Of a DNA stretch of 64,000 bases, positions 10,831 through 21,671 are shown piece after piece. The notes below the pieces were generated by a model that was given only the letters and a program-made list of their open reading frames with translations, was not told where the DNA came from and searched no databases. Source of the DNA: Locusta migratoria (Eukaryota; Arthropoda; Insecta; Orthoptera; Acrididae); the NCBI GenBank assembly GCA_026315105.1, contig CM048755.1, positions 755,675,301 through 755,739,300 on the forward strand. The letters are read 5' to 3'. The translations under genes were made by a program, and so were the position numbers. Position 1 is the stretch's first letter, and every line of letters begins with the position of its first letter.

Positions 10831-11523
10831 CCAGTGCCTATCGCATTTCGTGATAAAGTTGCTGAAGAACTTAAACGTTGGCAAGATAGTGGTGTGATTT
10901 CTCCTGTTTCTGCGAGTCAGTGGGCCTCGCCTATAGTAATTATACCCAAGCCGTCAGGAAAACTTCTTCTCTGTGCGGACTTCAAATCAACAGTGAACAG
11001 TCCAACAATTGTAGACACTTACCCCCTGCCCAGACCTGAGGAACTTATGGACCAATTAGGACAGTCTCGCTTCTTTTCTAAGATTGATTTAGCAGAGGCG
11101 TACTTACAGATTCCACTGGATGAAGAGTCAAAAAAGTTTTTCGTCATTAATACTCATATGGGCCTTTTTCAATTTCAACGCCTACCATTTGGCAGTTCTT
11201 CCGCCCCCGCTATTTTTCAGCGTTTCTTGGAACAGCTGACAGTTTCTGTACCGTGTTGCTCGAACTACTAAGATGATGTTGTGGTATCCGGACGTACAGT
11301 TGAAGAACATTTAGCAAACCTGGAGTGCCTTTTCAAAGTTTTGACTGCAGCAGGTCTACGTTGTAATAAAGCAAAGTGTTCGTTTTTTCAAACTGAAATA
11401 GAGTACCTAGGCCATGTGATTAATGCTCAAAGAATTCATCCCTTACAGTCACATCGCATTGGATCTCACGATCGACCTACTGCCTTTGCGTCCAAGCTAC
11501 TGACGCCAACGCAACAGAATTAG
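10831..11523 (+). pseudogene. Gypsy pol: reverse transcriptase, stop inside YxDD
   Basis: RT motifs appear in order: WASPIVIIPKPSGKLLLCADF, DTYPLPRPEELMDQLG, FSKIDLAEAYLQIPL, FQRLPFGSSSAPAIFQ. The catalytic motif reads Y-stop-DDVVV: a TAA at 11269-11271 occupies the second position of YxDD. The frame continues (VEEHLANLECLFKVL, KCSFF..EIEYLGHVI) and then jumps near 11440-11460 to an RNase H phrase (RPTAFASKLLTPTQQN), implying an internal deletion of the thumb and connection region. Confidence 0.93.
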
Positions 11524-12754
11524 TCAGATAGAAAAGGAGGCCTTAGCAATCATTTACGGCGTCACAAAGTTTCATCATTATCTCTATGGCAGAAAATTCT
11601 ATTTGTTGACAGACCACAAGCCTCTCACGTCGTTGTTCTCACCCACAAAGCCAATTCCGCCACGAACGGCACAAAAGCTTCAGAGATGGTCCTTAATACT
11701 GTCTAATTATCAGATTGAGATTTTGTACCGACCTACCACTCAACATGCCAACGCGGACACACTTTCCCGACTTCCGGTTGGCCAGGATGTGTCGTTAGAT
11801 TCTTCAGAAATGGCATGTTGTCAGATAGACTCCAAAGATGCTTCCGCTGTCGCAGATTTCCCTTTGAACTCTCGTCGGGTTGCACAGGAAACAGCTGCAG
11901 ATGCAGACCTAAGTGTGGTAGCACGTTTTGTTCGCTCTGGGTGGCCTGCCAGAGCCAAAGACATTAAACGGCCTCCTGTTCGACGTTATTTTTCACAACG
12001 TCATGCATTATCTTTAAGTCAGGGTGTTCTGTTGTTACATACGGACAACGACCAAACAAGAGTGATTGTTCCTCGTTCCCTGCAACGAGAAGTGTTACGC
12101 CTCGTGCATCAAGGACATTGGCGTATTGTTAGGACAAAGCAACTGGCCAGACGTCATTGTACCTGGGTTGGTATGGACGCCCAGATAAAGAGCATAACGT
12201 CACAGTGTACAGTTAGTTCGGAGCATCAGGCGGCTCCTCCGCAACGTTTCTCAGACTGGCCACGTCCCAACGGACCATGGCAACGTTTACACATTGACTT
12301 TGCCGCAACTTTCTGGAATACGCGCTGGTTAATCGTTGTAGACGCTTTCAGCAAGTTTCCTTTCGTGATTGCCATGAACTCAACGACAGCGTCTAGTACA
12401 ATCAGTGCCTTAACGTCAGTGTTTTGCATCGAAGGTTTGCCTGAAACTATCGTCAGTGACAATGGACCTCAGTTTGTTAGTGCGGAATTTCAACAGTTTT
12501 GTCGTGTGAATGGCATTCAGCATATTACCACTGCACCTTTTCACCCTCAGTCCAATGGTGAAGCAGAACGTTTCGTTCGAACATTCAAGTCTCACATGGA
12601 CAAGATGAAAGGTCAGCACTCCAGGCAGCAAGCTCTTCAAATTTTCCTGTCTACGTATCGGTGCATGCCACGTGACGGCCCGTCTCCTGCCGAGCTGCTA
12701 CACGGCCGCCGTCACCGCACTCTCCTTCACCCGCTGCAGCCTCCCACGCACTGA
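11524..12754 (+). pseudogene. Gypsy pol: RNase H end and integrase
   Basis: After a short frame loss at about 11518-11525 the sequence reads LLTDHKPLTSLF and HANADTLSRLPVG, the end of RNase H. The integrase zinc domain (LVHQGHW...CTWVGM...SQC) follows, but the last Cys is replaced by Ser. The core has the D,D,E triad in HIDFA, IVSDNGPQF and NGEAERFV. Integrase joins element DNA to the chromosome. The main frame is open from 11603 to 12754. Confidence 0.92.
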
Positions 12755-13400
12755 GTCGGTTCGTATGGCGCTTCGCGTTTTCAGGTTTCTACGCCGGTGC
12801 TGTACAGGGTGTTTGCTGGCAACAAGACAAGATGGACGCCGGGCACCATTCAGCGCGTGCTCGGTCGCAATATGTATGTTGTACGTTCTTCCACAGGGTC
12901 GGAGCTGCGGCGCCACGCAAACCAGTTGCGCCTGCACAGGCCACGCGATCCTGTCTCCGGTTTCTTGATTCCAGACCCAGTTCACCGCCAGGGAGCACAG
13001 CCACATCGCTCGCAGCCGGGCCCAGCTTCCCCGGGCTACGAGGTCCCGATGGATGTCGACGCGCCTCCTACGCAGTCGGCCCCTCCGCCTCCGTCGCCGC
13101 CGCAGATGACAGCGTCTCCGAGAGGGACTCCGGGACCGTGCGGGCCCCCCCAGCTTGGGCCACGCGCCTCAGAATATGACCTGCTCCCTCTGGGAGGGGG
13201 TGTGCGCCCTTCCTCAGGTTTCGCCGGGTTTCCTGGAGGATCCCAAGGCGGATGCCGGGGCGCGGACGGCGTCTCGATCCCAGCCTCAGCTACGACGCCC
13301 GTCCCACCAGTAACGCCCCCGCCCAGGCCCTCCTCCCAGTGCCGTCGCCGTGGCCCTCAGCCCTACGCCACGACGTCGCGGCGGTTTGGGGGGGAGGGGT
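12755..13400 (+). pseudogene. Gypsy integrase C-terminal domain and Pro-rich tail
   Basis: After a frame change the phrase PVLYRVFAGNKTRWTPG, then GRNMYVVRSS and RHANQLRLH, resembles the GPY/F-type C-terminal domain of Gypsy integrases. A long Pro/Ser/Gly-rich extension of about 180 residues follows, up to a polypurine tract just before the 3' LTR. The extension is GC-rich, unlike the rest of pol. Whether it was part of Pol or a separate small ORF is unclear. Confidence 0.7.
13385..13399 (+). promoter_or_regulatory. Polypurine tract of the Gypsy element
   Basis: A G-rich run (TTTGGGGGGGAGGGG) directly precedes the 3' LTR. This is the position where plus-strand DNA synthesis is primed in LTR elements. 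Confidence 0.75.
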
Positions 13401-13842
13401 GTGGTGTCGCACAAGTCCAAAGTGCGCGCCACCTACTTTCGCCGCGCGCCGCCATGCACGCACGGCGCGGCGTTCTTACGACGACAGCCACGAGCGCCCT
13501 CTGCTGGAACTCCGCTCGTGGCCACCACTGAAAGACATCGTTCACTTGGGACTGAGATAGGAACCAGTCAACAGTTCGGAATCAGATAGGCACCAGTGAA
13601 GACTTGGCTATCAGTTAGGCACTAGGCAGGCCTCTAGCTCAACTCTGTATCAGCAGTACTGTTCTATGTAAAAGTTAAGTATTGTATAAATTCTGTGCAA
13701 TATATATCTCGTTCTAATTTACTCTAGTGCTTCTAGTTTCTGGCTGCTCCCCTCCGTACCTGCACCAGCGTGCTATCTTTATTCCTGTGTCGGTCTCATT
13801 CCACTCGGCCACCGACACCTACGACAGATAGGAGACACAAAA
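13400..13842 (+). repeat. 3' LTR of the Gypsy element
   Basis: It starts TGTGGTGTC and ends GACACAAAA, followed by the CACCG target duplication. It matches the 5' LTR except for scattered single-base differences and a slightly changed last 20 bp. Confidence 0.9.
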
Positions 13843-13847
13843 CACCG

Positions 13848-15005
13848 TGTCTTCAAGTCCTTAATGTGTGGCAACCATGTGAGTGTAGAATCGAATGTGA
13901 GACCCAGAAACCTCACAGTGTCTTTAAATGTGAGCACAGAGCCTCTCATACGCAGTTCAGGTAAATTAAAAAGAGTTGAATACGGTTGAAAAGGACACAC
14001 ACAGACTTCTCGGTGGAAAACTTAACACCAATATTTCTTGCCCATTCATCTAGCCGTTGAAGAGTGAGGTGCAACCGACGTGTAGTCGTTGCTAGGTTGG
14101 AAAAAGAGCAAAAGACAGAGAAGCCATCCACAAAAAGAGAACAATGGATAGGACTTTTCACGATAGAAGTAATACTGTTAATTGCTATTGGAAACAAGGT
14201 CACACTTAAAACACTACTCTAGGGGACTCCGTTCTCCTGCTCAAAGCGATCAGAAAGGGCGTCACCCACTCGATGAAGACAACCACAAAACCCCAATCGT
14301 GTAGCTGCCTTACGATAAGATGCCGCCAAGTAGTATCATAGGCCTTTTCAGTATCAACAGAAGGTGATGTCGACGCAGGAAAGCCTGTTGTATGGCGCCC
14401 TCCAGGAAGGCCAGGCCAGTGAACCCACACTGAAAGTGGCTGAGGAGCTGCCTGGATTCCAGCATCCAGACAAGGCGGCGGTGGACCATCCGCTCTGTCT
14501 TTCCCACACAGCTAGTCAGAGCGACACTACGATAACTACTTGGGCAAGTACGGTCTTTCCCGGGTTTTTTAAAAATATGTTCAAATGTTTGTTAAGCTTA
14601 TGGGACTTAACTACGGGGTCATCAGTCCCTAAATTTACAAACTACTTATCAACTACCTTATACTAAGGACGGCACAAATATCCATGCCCGAGGGGGGATT
14701 CGAACCCCGACCGTAGTGGCCGTGCAGACCGTGACTGAAGCGCCTCAGTCCCCTCGGCCACCGCGGCCGGCCCGGGTTTTATAAGGGGAATTAATATAAC
14801 CTCCCTCCACGAGTCGGGGAAATGACGTGACGCCCAGATGAATTTTAAAAAAATGAGTAAGATTTCCTTGTTCTGCCCTGTGACGTGTCGTAACATGCTA
14901 TAGTGGATACCTTTGTGATCTGGTGAGGCATCACGAGCCACAGACAATGCTCAATACAGCTCCCATATGGAGAAGGGGCAGTTGTACTCATCAATGCTAG
15001 ACCCA
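13848..15005 (-). pseudogene. I-clade LINE ORF2, RT portion right of the Gypsy insertion
   Basis: Minus-strand fragments in several frames give DASPDHKGIHYSMLRH, WREVILIPLIKPG, RLVWMLE, KAYDTTWRHLIVRQLHDWG, and TVRFLGLTFDSTLTWLPHI. These match the RT of the LINE at 15619-20880 (GPDRIHAQFLRHLS, WRESTIIPVLKPG, KAYDTTWRH, HRFLGMVFDARLTWVPHL). Many stops and frameshifts are present. A SINE at 14569-14770 interrupts it right after KPG. Confidence 0.85.
14569..14770 (-). mobile_element. SINE family A copy
   Basis: Minus-strand SINE A with GCCGGCCGCGG head, B box and GGGACT...AGTCCC hairpin. A 10-bp target duplication CCCGGGTTTT lies at 14559-14568 and 14771-14780, inside the old LINE RT. Confidence 0.93.
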
Positions 15006-15044
15006 AAGTCCAAATTATACAAGTGGCGAAGTGACGTATATTAC

Positions 15045-15115
15045 ATTTTTCAAAATTCAAATTCAAAGCGGGAAATCCGGGTTCGAATCCCGATCCAGCA
15101 CAAATTTCCATCTTT
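15045..15115 (+). repeat. tRNA-derived SINE fragment (3' half of tRNA head)
   Basis: The phrase TCCGGGTTCGAATCCCGATC followed by CAGCACAAATTT is a tRNA T-arm with B box and a short body. No 5' half or anticodon arm is visible, so it is a SINE remnant, not a gene. Confidence 0.5.
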
Positions 15116-15618
15116 GCCGTTGGATTTATTTTAGTGCCCTGAAACGGTAGAAATGTTTAAATATTTCGAATTCGTAAAATTACGGCCGTTATTGTCAACA
15201 GATTGTGTATGTTCTTTCGGACATGTCCGTAAAGGACACCATATAAATAATTTTCTAAGTCTTGTTTTCTGATGTTTAGAAGGTATATTGTAAATAACTG
15301 AAGTTGGAAGCAAACATATTACTCATTACATTTTCAGTATAGCTTAGAAGATTTTTTAAATGAAAAACACTAGTTTAAATAATTGCATAAATTAAATATG
15401 GTACAATGCTCTCATGGTAATAAACTAGGAGCCAACAACATATATGTGGGTGTTATTGAATATCGTCGACCTATATTAATAGTCGTATACAACCTCTGAC
15501 AAAGTTCTCTGAACCTCCTGTAACATTAACGTAGATGAACTATAAACTATAATTATTTTACTGTCCTTCGAAATAGTCACCTCCCATAACCTTGCACCGC
15601 TGTGCTCTGCGATACATG
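15116..15618. other. No recognised gene
   Basis: AT-rich sequence with no domain, repeat head or long ORF of note. Confidence 0.5.
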
Positions 15619-15943
15619 TTGTTGTTGTTGTTGGGGTTTGGAAGGGACTAAACAACGATGGTTATCAGTCCCTTGTTCCATTCAAAGAGATAAAACATTT
15701 TGTTAAGCGATCCGAAGTGAATGCAATAACAAGTCAAAGTTTAAAACTTACAGACTAATAGAAAGAAAGGATACGATTAAAAACGAAGAAGCGATAAAAC
15801 AGCTGAAACAGCACAAGAGTGTGTTTGCTGGGTGGTCACAAGGATATAAGGAACACACCCAGCCACTCTGGGACACGTTAAAACCACTTACCTAACAGAC
15901 TTAAGCAGGCGGAGGACAGAGAAACGACAGACAAACACAAACT
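15619..15943 (-). promoter_or_regulatory. LINE 3' UTR with hairpin and (CAA)n tail
   Basis: Between the ORF2 stop and the tail lies a predicted hairpin: AGTCCC at 15667-15672 pairs with GGGACT at 15644-15649, around a loop read on the minus strand as GATAACC..CG..GTT. The same stem and loop wording occurs at the 3' ends of SINE families A and B here. LINE RTs commonly recognise such 3' structures; that role is inferred. Confidence 0.7.
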
Positions 15944-18900
15944 TTAAAGTGGAGGTGCAGTGGAGGTATTGTCAGCTAATGCTAGCTGCAAAGTGTCAGG
16001 AAGATTAAAATAGCGTCGTACTGCGGCTAAATTCTGGCATTCAATTAAAATGTGGGCGACCGTCAAAGTCGCACCACATCGACACTGAGGAGGGTCCTCG
16101 GGACGCAGGAGGTGACCATGCGTAAGCCAAGTATGGCCTATACAGAGTCGGCAAAGGACAACCGACTCCCTGCGAGAAGCCCTCAGTGACATCTTCCATG
16201 CAGCGATAGACGGCTTGACAGCACGGAGCTTATTTGGTTCAGTGGAATCTGCCCATTCAGAATTCCAAACCTCTAAGACCTTGCGGGTCAACTGGGTTTG
16301 GAGGTCGGAAACTGGGAGGCCAATATCCAGGGACCGCATAGTGGTGCCCTGCTTGGCCAGCTGATCAACACGTTCATTGCCCGGTATACCTATGTGCCCT
16401 GGCGTCCAGACAAAAACGACAGAACGGCCTGACTCGCCAAGGGCGAAGACAGCATCTTGAATGGCTCGCGCCACTGTGTGTTTCGGTAGAAACTGGTCGA
16501 GGGCCTGTAAGCCACTCAGGGAGTCGCTGCAGATGACGAACGACCCCCTGGGGCGAGCTCTGAGGTGTTCAAGAGCTCTGAAAATACCGACCAGTTCTGC
16601 GGTGAAGATGCTGCTTCCACAAGGCAATAACCGCTGTTCGATGCGGTCACCATAGAGAAAGGCATATCCAGCATGGCCATCGACCAAAGAACCGTCCGTG
16701 TAGATGATGTTTGCTCCGTGAAACGTATCAAGCAGTGCATGGAACCGGCGACGGAGAAGCAGTGGTGAAATCGAGGCTTTCGTATCTCAGGACAAGTCCA
16801 GCCGAAGCTCCAGGCGAGGAATTTTCCAGGGGGGGATACGGTGGGAGTAATGGTAAGGTGGAGGAAGGGGTAAGGAATCAAGTGAGGAGAGAAGGGAACG
16901 GACACGGACCGCAATCGGGAGACCCGACCTGGGTCGACGTCGTGGGGAAGGGAGTGCAGAAAGTGGGAAGAGTAGCCTGTTGTTCGGATGGCGGGTTGAA
17001 GCATGAACCCGGGCAACGTAATTCACCAACAACCGTTGCCGGCGATACCGCAGAGGGGGAACACCAGCTTCAGCTAGAAGACTCGTTACGGGACTGGTGC
17101 GAAAAGCCCCTGTTGCGAGATGCACACCTGTGTGGTGAACAGGGTCTAGGACCCGCAAGGCAGAAGGGGCTGCTGAGTCGTACACCAAGCTCCCGTAATC
17201 AAGCCGCGACAGAATGAGAGACTTGTAGAGCATAAGAAGGATTGAACGTGCTGCTCCCCAACTAGTATGGCTGAGGCATCGAAGAACATTTAAATGCCGA
17301 AAACACTTCTGTCGCAGCTGACGTAGGTGTGGCACCCAAGTCAGCCGGGCATCGAAGACCATGCCCAGGAAGCGATGTGTTTCCTCGACCTGAAGTAGTT
17401 CACCACCCAAGTAGAGCTCTGGGTCAGGGTGAACTACCCGACGGCGACAGAAGTGCATCACGCGGGTTTTTCGGGCAGAGAACCGAAAGCCGTGAGTAGA
17501 GGCCCATGAGTGGGCCTTTCGGATGGCACCCTGCAGCCGCCGTTCAGCTACGCCGATGCTAACTGAGCTGAAATACAAGCAGAAGTCATCGGCGAACAGG
17601 AAGCAACTGACCGACGACCCCACAGCCGCAGCAAGACCGTTAATTGCCACTAAAAACAACGGGCCACTGAGGACGGAGCCCTGTGGGACACCGTTCTCTT
17701 GAATACGGGGGGAGCTAAATGATGCCCCAACCCTCACCCGAAACGATCGGTGGGAGAGGAAATTGCGAATAAAAATAGGAAGGGGGCCACGTAAGCCCCA
17801 GTCATGCAGAGTCGTCAAAATATGGTGGCGCCAGGTGGTGTCATACGCCTTTCGTAGGTCGAAAAATACAGCTACCAAATGTTCACGCCAAGCAAACGCC
17901 GTGCGAATGGCCGACTCCAGTGACACGAGGTTGTCAATGGTAGAACGGCCCTGGCGAAAGCCCCCTTGTTGTGGAGCAAGGAGTCCACGCTCTTCAAGGA
18001 TCCACATAAGCCGCCGACTCACCATACGTTCGAAGAGCTTGCAGAGAACGTTGGTGAGGCTGATCGGACAGTAATTGTCAGCCACCAGGAGATCTGCACC
18101 AGGTTTCAGCACCGGGATGATAGTGCTTTCCCGCCACTGCGACGAGAAAGTGCCCTCTGCCCATAGATATTTAAACAGGGCGAGAATGCGGCGTTGAAAC
18201 TCTGGTGAAAGGTGTCGGAGGAATTGGGCATGAATCCTATCAGGTCCTGGAGTTGTATCAGGACACGCAGCAAGGGCAGTTCGGAACTCCCACTCGGTAA
18301 ACGGGTCGTTGTATACTTCCCGACGACGAGTGAGGAAAGATAACTGTTTCCGCTCGGCCCGCTCTTTGAGGGAGCGGAAGTCGGCACTGTACGTGGCAGT
18401 CGCAGAGCATTGTGCGTAGTGGTCTGCCATGTGCTCGGCGATCGCTGGCGGGAGCGTGCTGAGCACACCCTGGATGGTGAGGGATGGGATTCCTGTCGGC
18501 GGGCGGTATCCAAAGACGCGTCGGACTTGCGTCCATACCTGAGTCAGGGAGGTGCGGGAGCCGATACTGGCTACATACCGCTCCCAGGAATCCTGCTTAC
18601 TCTGCCGTACGAGTCGTCGAGCACGCGCACGGAGGCGTTTAAAGGCCACCAAATTCTCCACGGAAGGGTGGCGTCGATGGCGCTGGAGCGCTCGCCGACG
18701 TTCCCGGATGGCCTCAGCAATCTCCGGTGTCCACCAAGGCACGGACCTACGCCTAGTGGAACCGGTGGTTTGTGGAACTGCCGCCTCAGCGGCCATGACA
18801 ATACTATTAGTCACCTGCTGGACTGCGTTGTCAATGTCATCTGGCAGTGGTGTAGCAATGACAGCGGTTGAAGCATACACAGTCCAATCAGCCCTACGGA

Positions 18901-19666
18901 GGCACCAACGGGGTAATCTGTCTTCAGCTTGGTACCGCAGGAGCGACACAAAGATTGGAAAGTGGTCGCTGCCACACAGGTCCTCATGCACACGCCAACC
19001 GAGGTGTGGTCGAAGGCTGGGGCTGCAGATGGAGAGGTAGATCGCTGAATACGTGCCCTGTGCCACGCTAAAATGCGTGGGGGCACCTGTATTCAGGAGG
19101 CAAAGGTCTTGGTGCGCCAGTAATGTCTCAACATCCCTACCGCGACCTGTGGTCTGGAGTCCACCCCACAAAGGGTTGTGGGCATTGAAGTCCCCCAAAA
19201 GGAGGAATGGTGGGGGAAGTTGGGAGACCAGAGCGGTAAGGGTGTTGAGAGACACGGCCTCATCCGGAGGAAGGTACAAGCTGCAGACAGTGAATTCCTG
19301 AGTTGCCCAGATTCTAACAGCCACTGCCTCAAGAGTGGTGTTGAGCGGCACCGGGGCACTGGGTACAGTGTCCAGGACGTACAGACAGACGCCACCAGAC
19401 ACCCTATCGTATATGGGCCTGTTACGGTAATAGCCCCGAAACCCACGAAGGGCAGGGGTCCGCTGTCCTGGAAACCATGTTTCCTGTAGGGCGATACAAA
19501 GTGCAGGGGAGCGGTACAGTAACTGTCGCAGCTCAGCCAGGTGGTTAAAGAAGCCGCTGCAGTTCCACTGGAGAATAATTCGTTCTCCACGCACTAAGGC
19601 CATAAAAGGAAAGAAAAGAAGAAGATCAGTCCATAGGAGCGTCTGCTGCCTGATGGTCAGGCTCAA
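15944..19666 (-). pseudogene. I-clade LINE ORF2: endonuclease, RT, RNase H; one in-frame TGA
   Basis: The frame covers 1241 codons with a single TGA at 16787-16789, after LRLDLS and before DTKASISPLL. Residues 30-245 are an APE endonuclease: LQWNCSGF, LQETWF, LLGDFNAHNPLWG, GSDHFP. The usual Asp of the 'SAIDLS' motif is Tyr at residue 210, so cutting may be impaired. RT spans about 450-720 with FFDLRKAYD (601-609), GVPQGSVLSG and FADD (691-694). After the stop come RNase H motifs YTDGS, TAELVGI, CSDSLSGL and TPGHIGIPGNERVD, then CRLCIGH and CRCG..VAHILIEC. The start overlaps the ORF1 end by about 40 bp. Confidence 0.92.
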
Positions 19667-20700
19667 CAGAATCTATGACCATAGAATCAGGTGATTCTGG
19701 TTGTGCAGATCTCCTATGGTCGGGTGAATCAAGAAGTGCGAGATCCTCAGCGGAAGCGAGGATCTCGACCTCATCCTCTGAGGCAGAGGATGCGGGTGTG
19801 GGTGGCTTGGAAGCCACCAAAGTATCCCTATTCTTCTTGTCTCTTTTCTTGCCCTCTCGCTGGCCCTTCGGTGTTGAGGGCCGTGGGGGCTTCTCAGAAG
19901 GGGTGGCAGTAGCTGACGAAGAGCAGGAGGCCCTTCGATCAGCAGCCGGTGGATCCTTCAGCCATTTGCTGGGATCCACTTTCCCACGAAGAGAAGCCTC
20001 GGAAGGGAGAATCCCGTGGGACGCCTTCCGGGCGAGAGGAGCCGGAGAGGGCTGTTGTTTCTCCGGCTGTCGGGTGGAGACCGACGTCCCCTGTGGTGGT
20101 TTATCTGTTGCTCCCAACGTGAAAAGTGTGGGAGCAACTGAAGGAGTGGCGCCCCCAACTGCCAAGGGGGCAGGTGCAGTGGTTCGGGCCTGGGGGCCCG
20201 CTGGCATTAGTGGTACAGGTGGTCTGGATATCGATGGGGAAGCTACAGAGGCGTATGAGGTGGTCATGGTCACAGGATGGAGCTTTGTATACTTACGTCT
20301 GGCCTCCGCGTATGTCAGCCGGTCCAGGGTCTTGTACTCCATGATCTTACGCTCCTTGTGGAGCACAGAGCAGTTGGGAGAACACGGAGGATGCTGCTGG
20401 TTACAATTGACGCAAACTGGAGGCGGGGTACAGGGGGCGTCCGGGTGGGATGCACGCCCGCACTCCCGACATGTTGGGTTGGAATCATATCGGGAGGACA
20501 TGTGCCCAAACCTCCAGCACTTGAAGCAGCGCATAGGGGGAGGAACATAGGCTTTACGTCGACCCGGTAGACCATCACCTTGACCTTCTCAGGCAATGAA
20601 TCGCCCTCGAAAGCCAAGATGAAGGCACCGGTGGCAACCCTCTTATCCTTCGGACCCCTATAGATACGGCGGATGAAATGCACACTACCATCCTCGCGAT
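19626..20700 (-). pseudogene. I-clade LINE ORF1 (gag-like), frameshifted and N-terminally shortened
   Basis: The N-terminal part (20550-20700) reads VATGAFILAFEGDSLPEKV, VMVYRVDVKP. Near 20545-20550 one base appears missing, and the protein continues in the frame 19626-20534 as MRCFKCWRFGHMSS, CRECGRASHPDAPC and CVNCNQQHPPCSPNC, followed by a long Pro/Ser-rich, then acidic C-terminus ending QAADAPMD. The first knuckle lacks its usual final Cys (Tyr in SSRYD). Upstream, the frame meets a stop just before WERLSQLY, close to the 5' leader, so the usual N-terminal third seems deleted. Confidence 0.85.
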
Positions 20701-20880
20701 CCGGGCAATAAAGTTGAGATAGCCGCTCCCATCAACACACAACATTCCACCGGTGGTTAATGAAGCATGCCTAGGTCTTACGGTCTACACTGGCGGCGCT
20801 TACAGACCCCAGCTCAGGACCCTGGGCTCGCCAAGACCGTACTCAGCAAATAAATGCTGAGCCCCCGGGGGTTCCACCTC
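20701..20880 (-). promoter_or_regulatory. 5' leader of the I-clade LINE
   Basis: It holds GGCTCAGCATTTATTTGCTG, then CGGTCTTGGCGAGCCC and GTAAGCGCCGCCAGTG on the minus strand, paralleling 4430-4577. The shared order in two copies marks the family 5' end. An internal Pol II promoter is expected by family knowledge but not shown. Confidence 0.6.
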
Positions 20881-20889
20881 CCTCTGTGT

Positions 20890-21191
20890 CTGCCCCGCTT
20901 CCTATCTTCGCGCTCCATGCCATAGCTTCGTCTAAGTCACACTGTAGTTGCATTGCACTACCTGCTCACTACACTATCTGAACCCAACTGCTTGCATAAT
21001 TCGTTTGGTAAACGCGATTCAGAAGCAACCCCTCTGCAGCAACTTTCGGTTATTACCACTATTTTGGTTGCCGTAATGATGTCTACACTCCGTAGAACCG
21101 ACAAGAAGGCGTCGAACCACTTGAATTGATTGTGACGATGACAATACTTCAGAACCTAGGTATCTCACTTGATCCCCTAATATTGTTTTGA
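20890..21191. other. No recognised gene
   Basis: Unique-looking sequence between a LINE and a SINE. Confidence 0.45.
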
Positions 21192-21203
21192 CCAGTGTAT
21201 ACA

Positions 21204-21401
21204 AAATGTTCAAATGTTTGTAAAGCTTATGGGACTTAACTACGGGGTCATCAGTCCCTAAACTTACAAACTACTTATGAACTACTTACGAACTAAGACG
21301 GCACAAATATCCATGCCCGAGGGGGGATTCAAACCCCCGACCGTAGTGGCCGTGCAGACCGTGACTAAAGCGCCTCAGTCCCCTCGGCCACCGCGGCCGG
21401 C
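21204..21401 (-). mobile_element. SINE family A copy
   Basis: Complete SINE A on the minus strand with a 12-bp target duplication CCAGTGTATACA at 21192-21203 and 21402-21413. Confidence 0.96.
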
Positions 21402-21671
21402 CCAGTGTATACAGAATGGCGTGATGTGTGTTCTTTTGGCGATGCTCAACTTTTCACTTGTCGCCATTTCGGGTTCCCTGTTTTAAATTCAATTAAAATC
21501 ACTTACAGTAAAGCAAAATAAAAATACAGGCTCTCATTCGTGGGGAGGAATATATCTATTAAGTGAGGAAAGAAATAAATGAATAAAAAACTCGATATCA
21601 CGTATTTCTATAATTTACCGGCCTCTGCAACAGAAACACGCTAGAACGTATAAACACTGTTAGTTCTCAAT

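Larger units (their letters stand above)
8198..13842 (+). mobile_element. Ty3/Gypsy LTR retrotransposon, complete but decayed
   Basis: Two LTRs flank a gag-protease-RT-RNase H-integrase order, which defines Ty3/Gypsy. The element is bounded by a 5-bp target duplication CACCG at 8193-8197 and 13843-13847. Those bases lie within the coding frame of a minus-strand LINE, so the Gypsy element is the younger insertion. Several stops, a deletion and frameshifts break pol, so it cannot move on its own. The LTRs differ at only a handful of sites, which implies fairly recent insertion. The tract after the 5' LTR (AAAGTGGCGACGAGG) is the likely primer-binding region. Confidence 0.95.
15619..20880 (-). 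mobile_element. I-clade LINE, near full length
   Basis: This is the best-preserved I-clade LINE of the window. It has a 5' leader at 20690-20880, ORF1 with zinc knuckles, ORF2 with endonuclease, RT and RNase H, a roughly 300-bp 3' UTR, and a 3' terminal (CAA)n tail at 15619-15633. The combination of RNase H and a short CAA-type tail fits the I/Nimb group. It carries one ORF2 stop, one likely ORF1 frameshift and a shortened ORF1 N-terminus, so it is recently dead rather than ancient. No convincing target duplication was found. Confidence 0.9.

Noticed and set aside
12832..13560. Several overlapping plus-strand ORFs of 100-244 codons around the Gypsy 3' end
   Set aside because: Only the frame continuing the integrase C-terminus has family wording. 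The others are low-complexity or run into the LTR.
19675..20550. 291-codon plus-strand ORF
   Set aside because: It is the antisense of the I-clade ORF1, where GC-rich codons keep the opposite strand open. No motif of its own.
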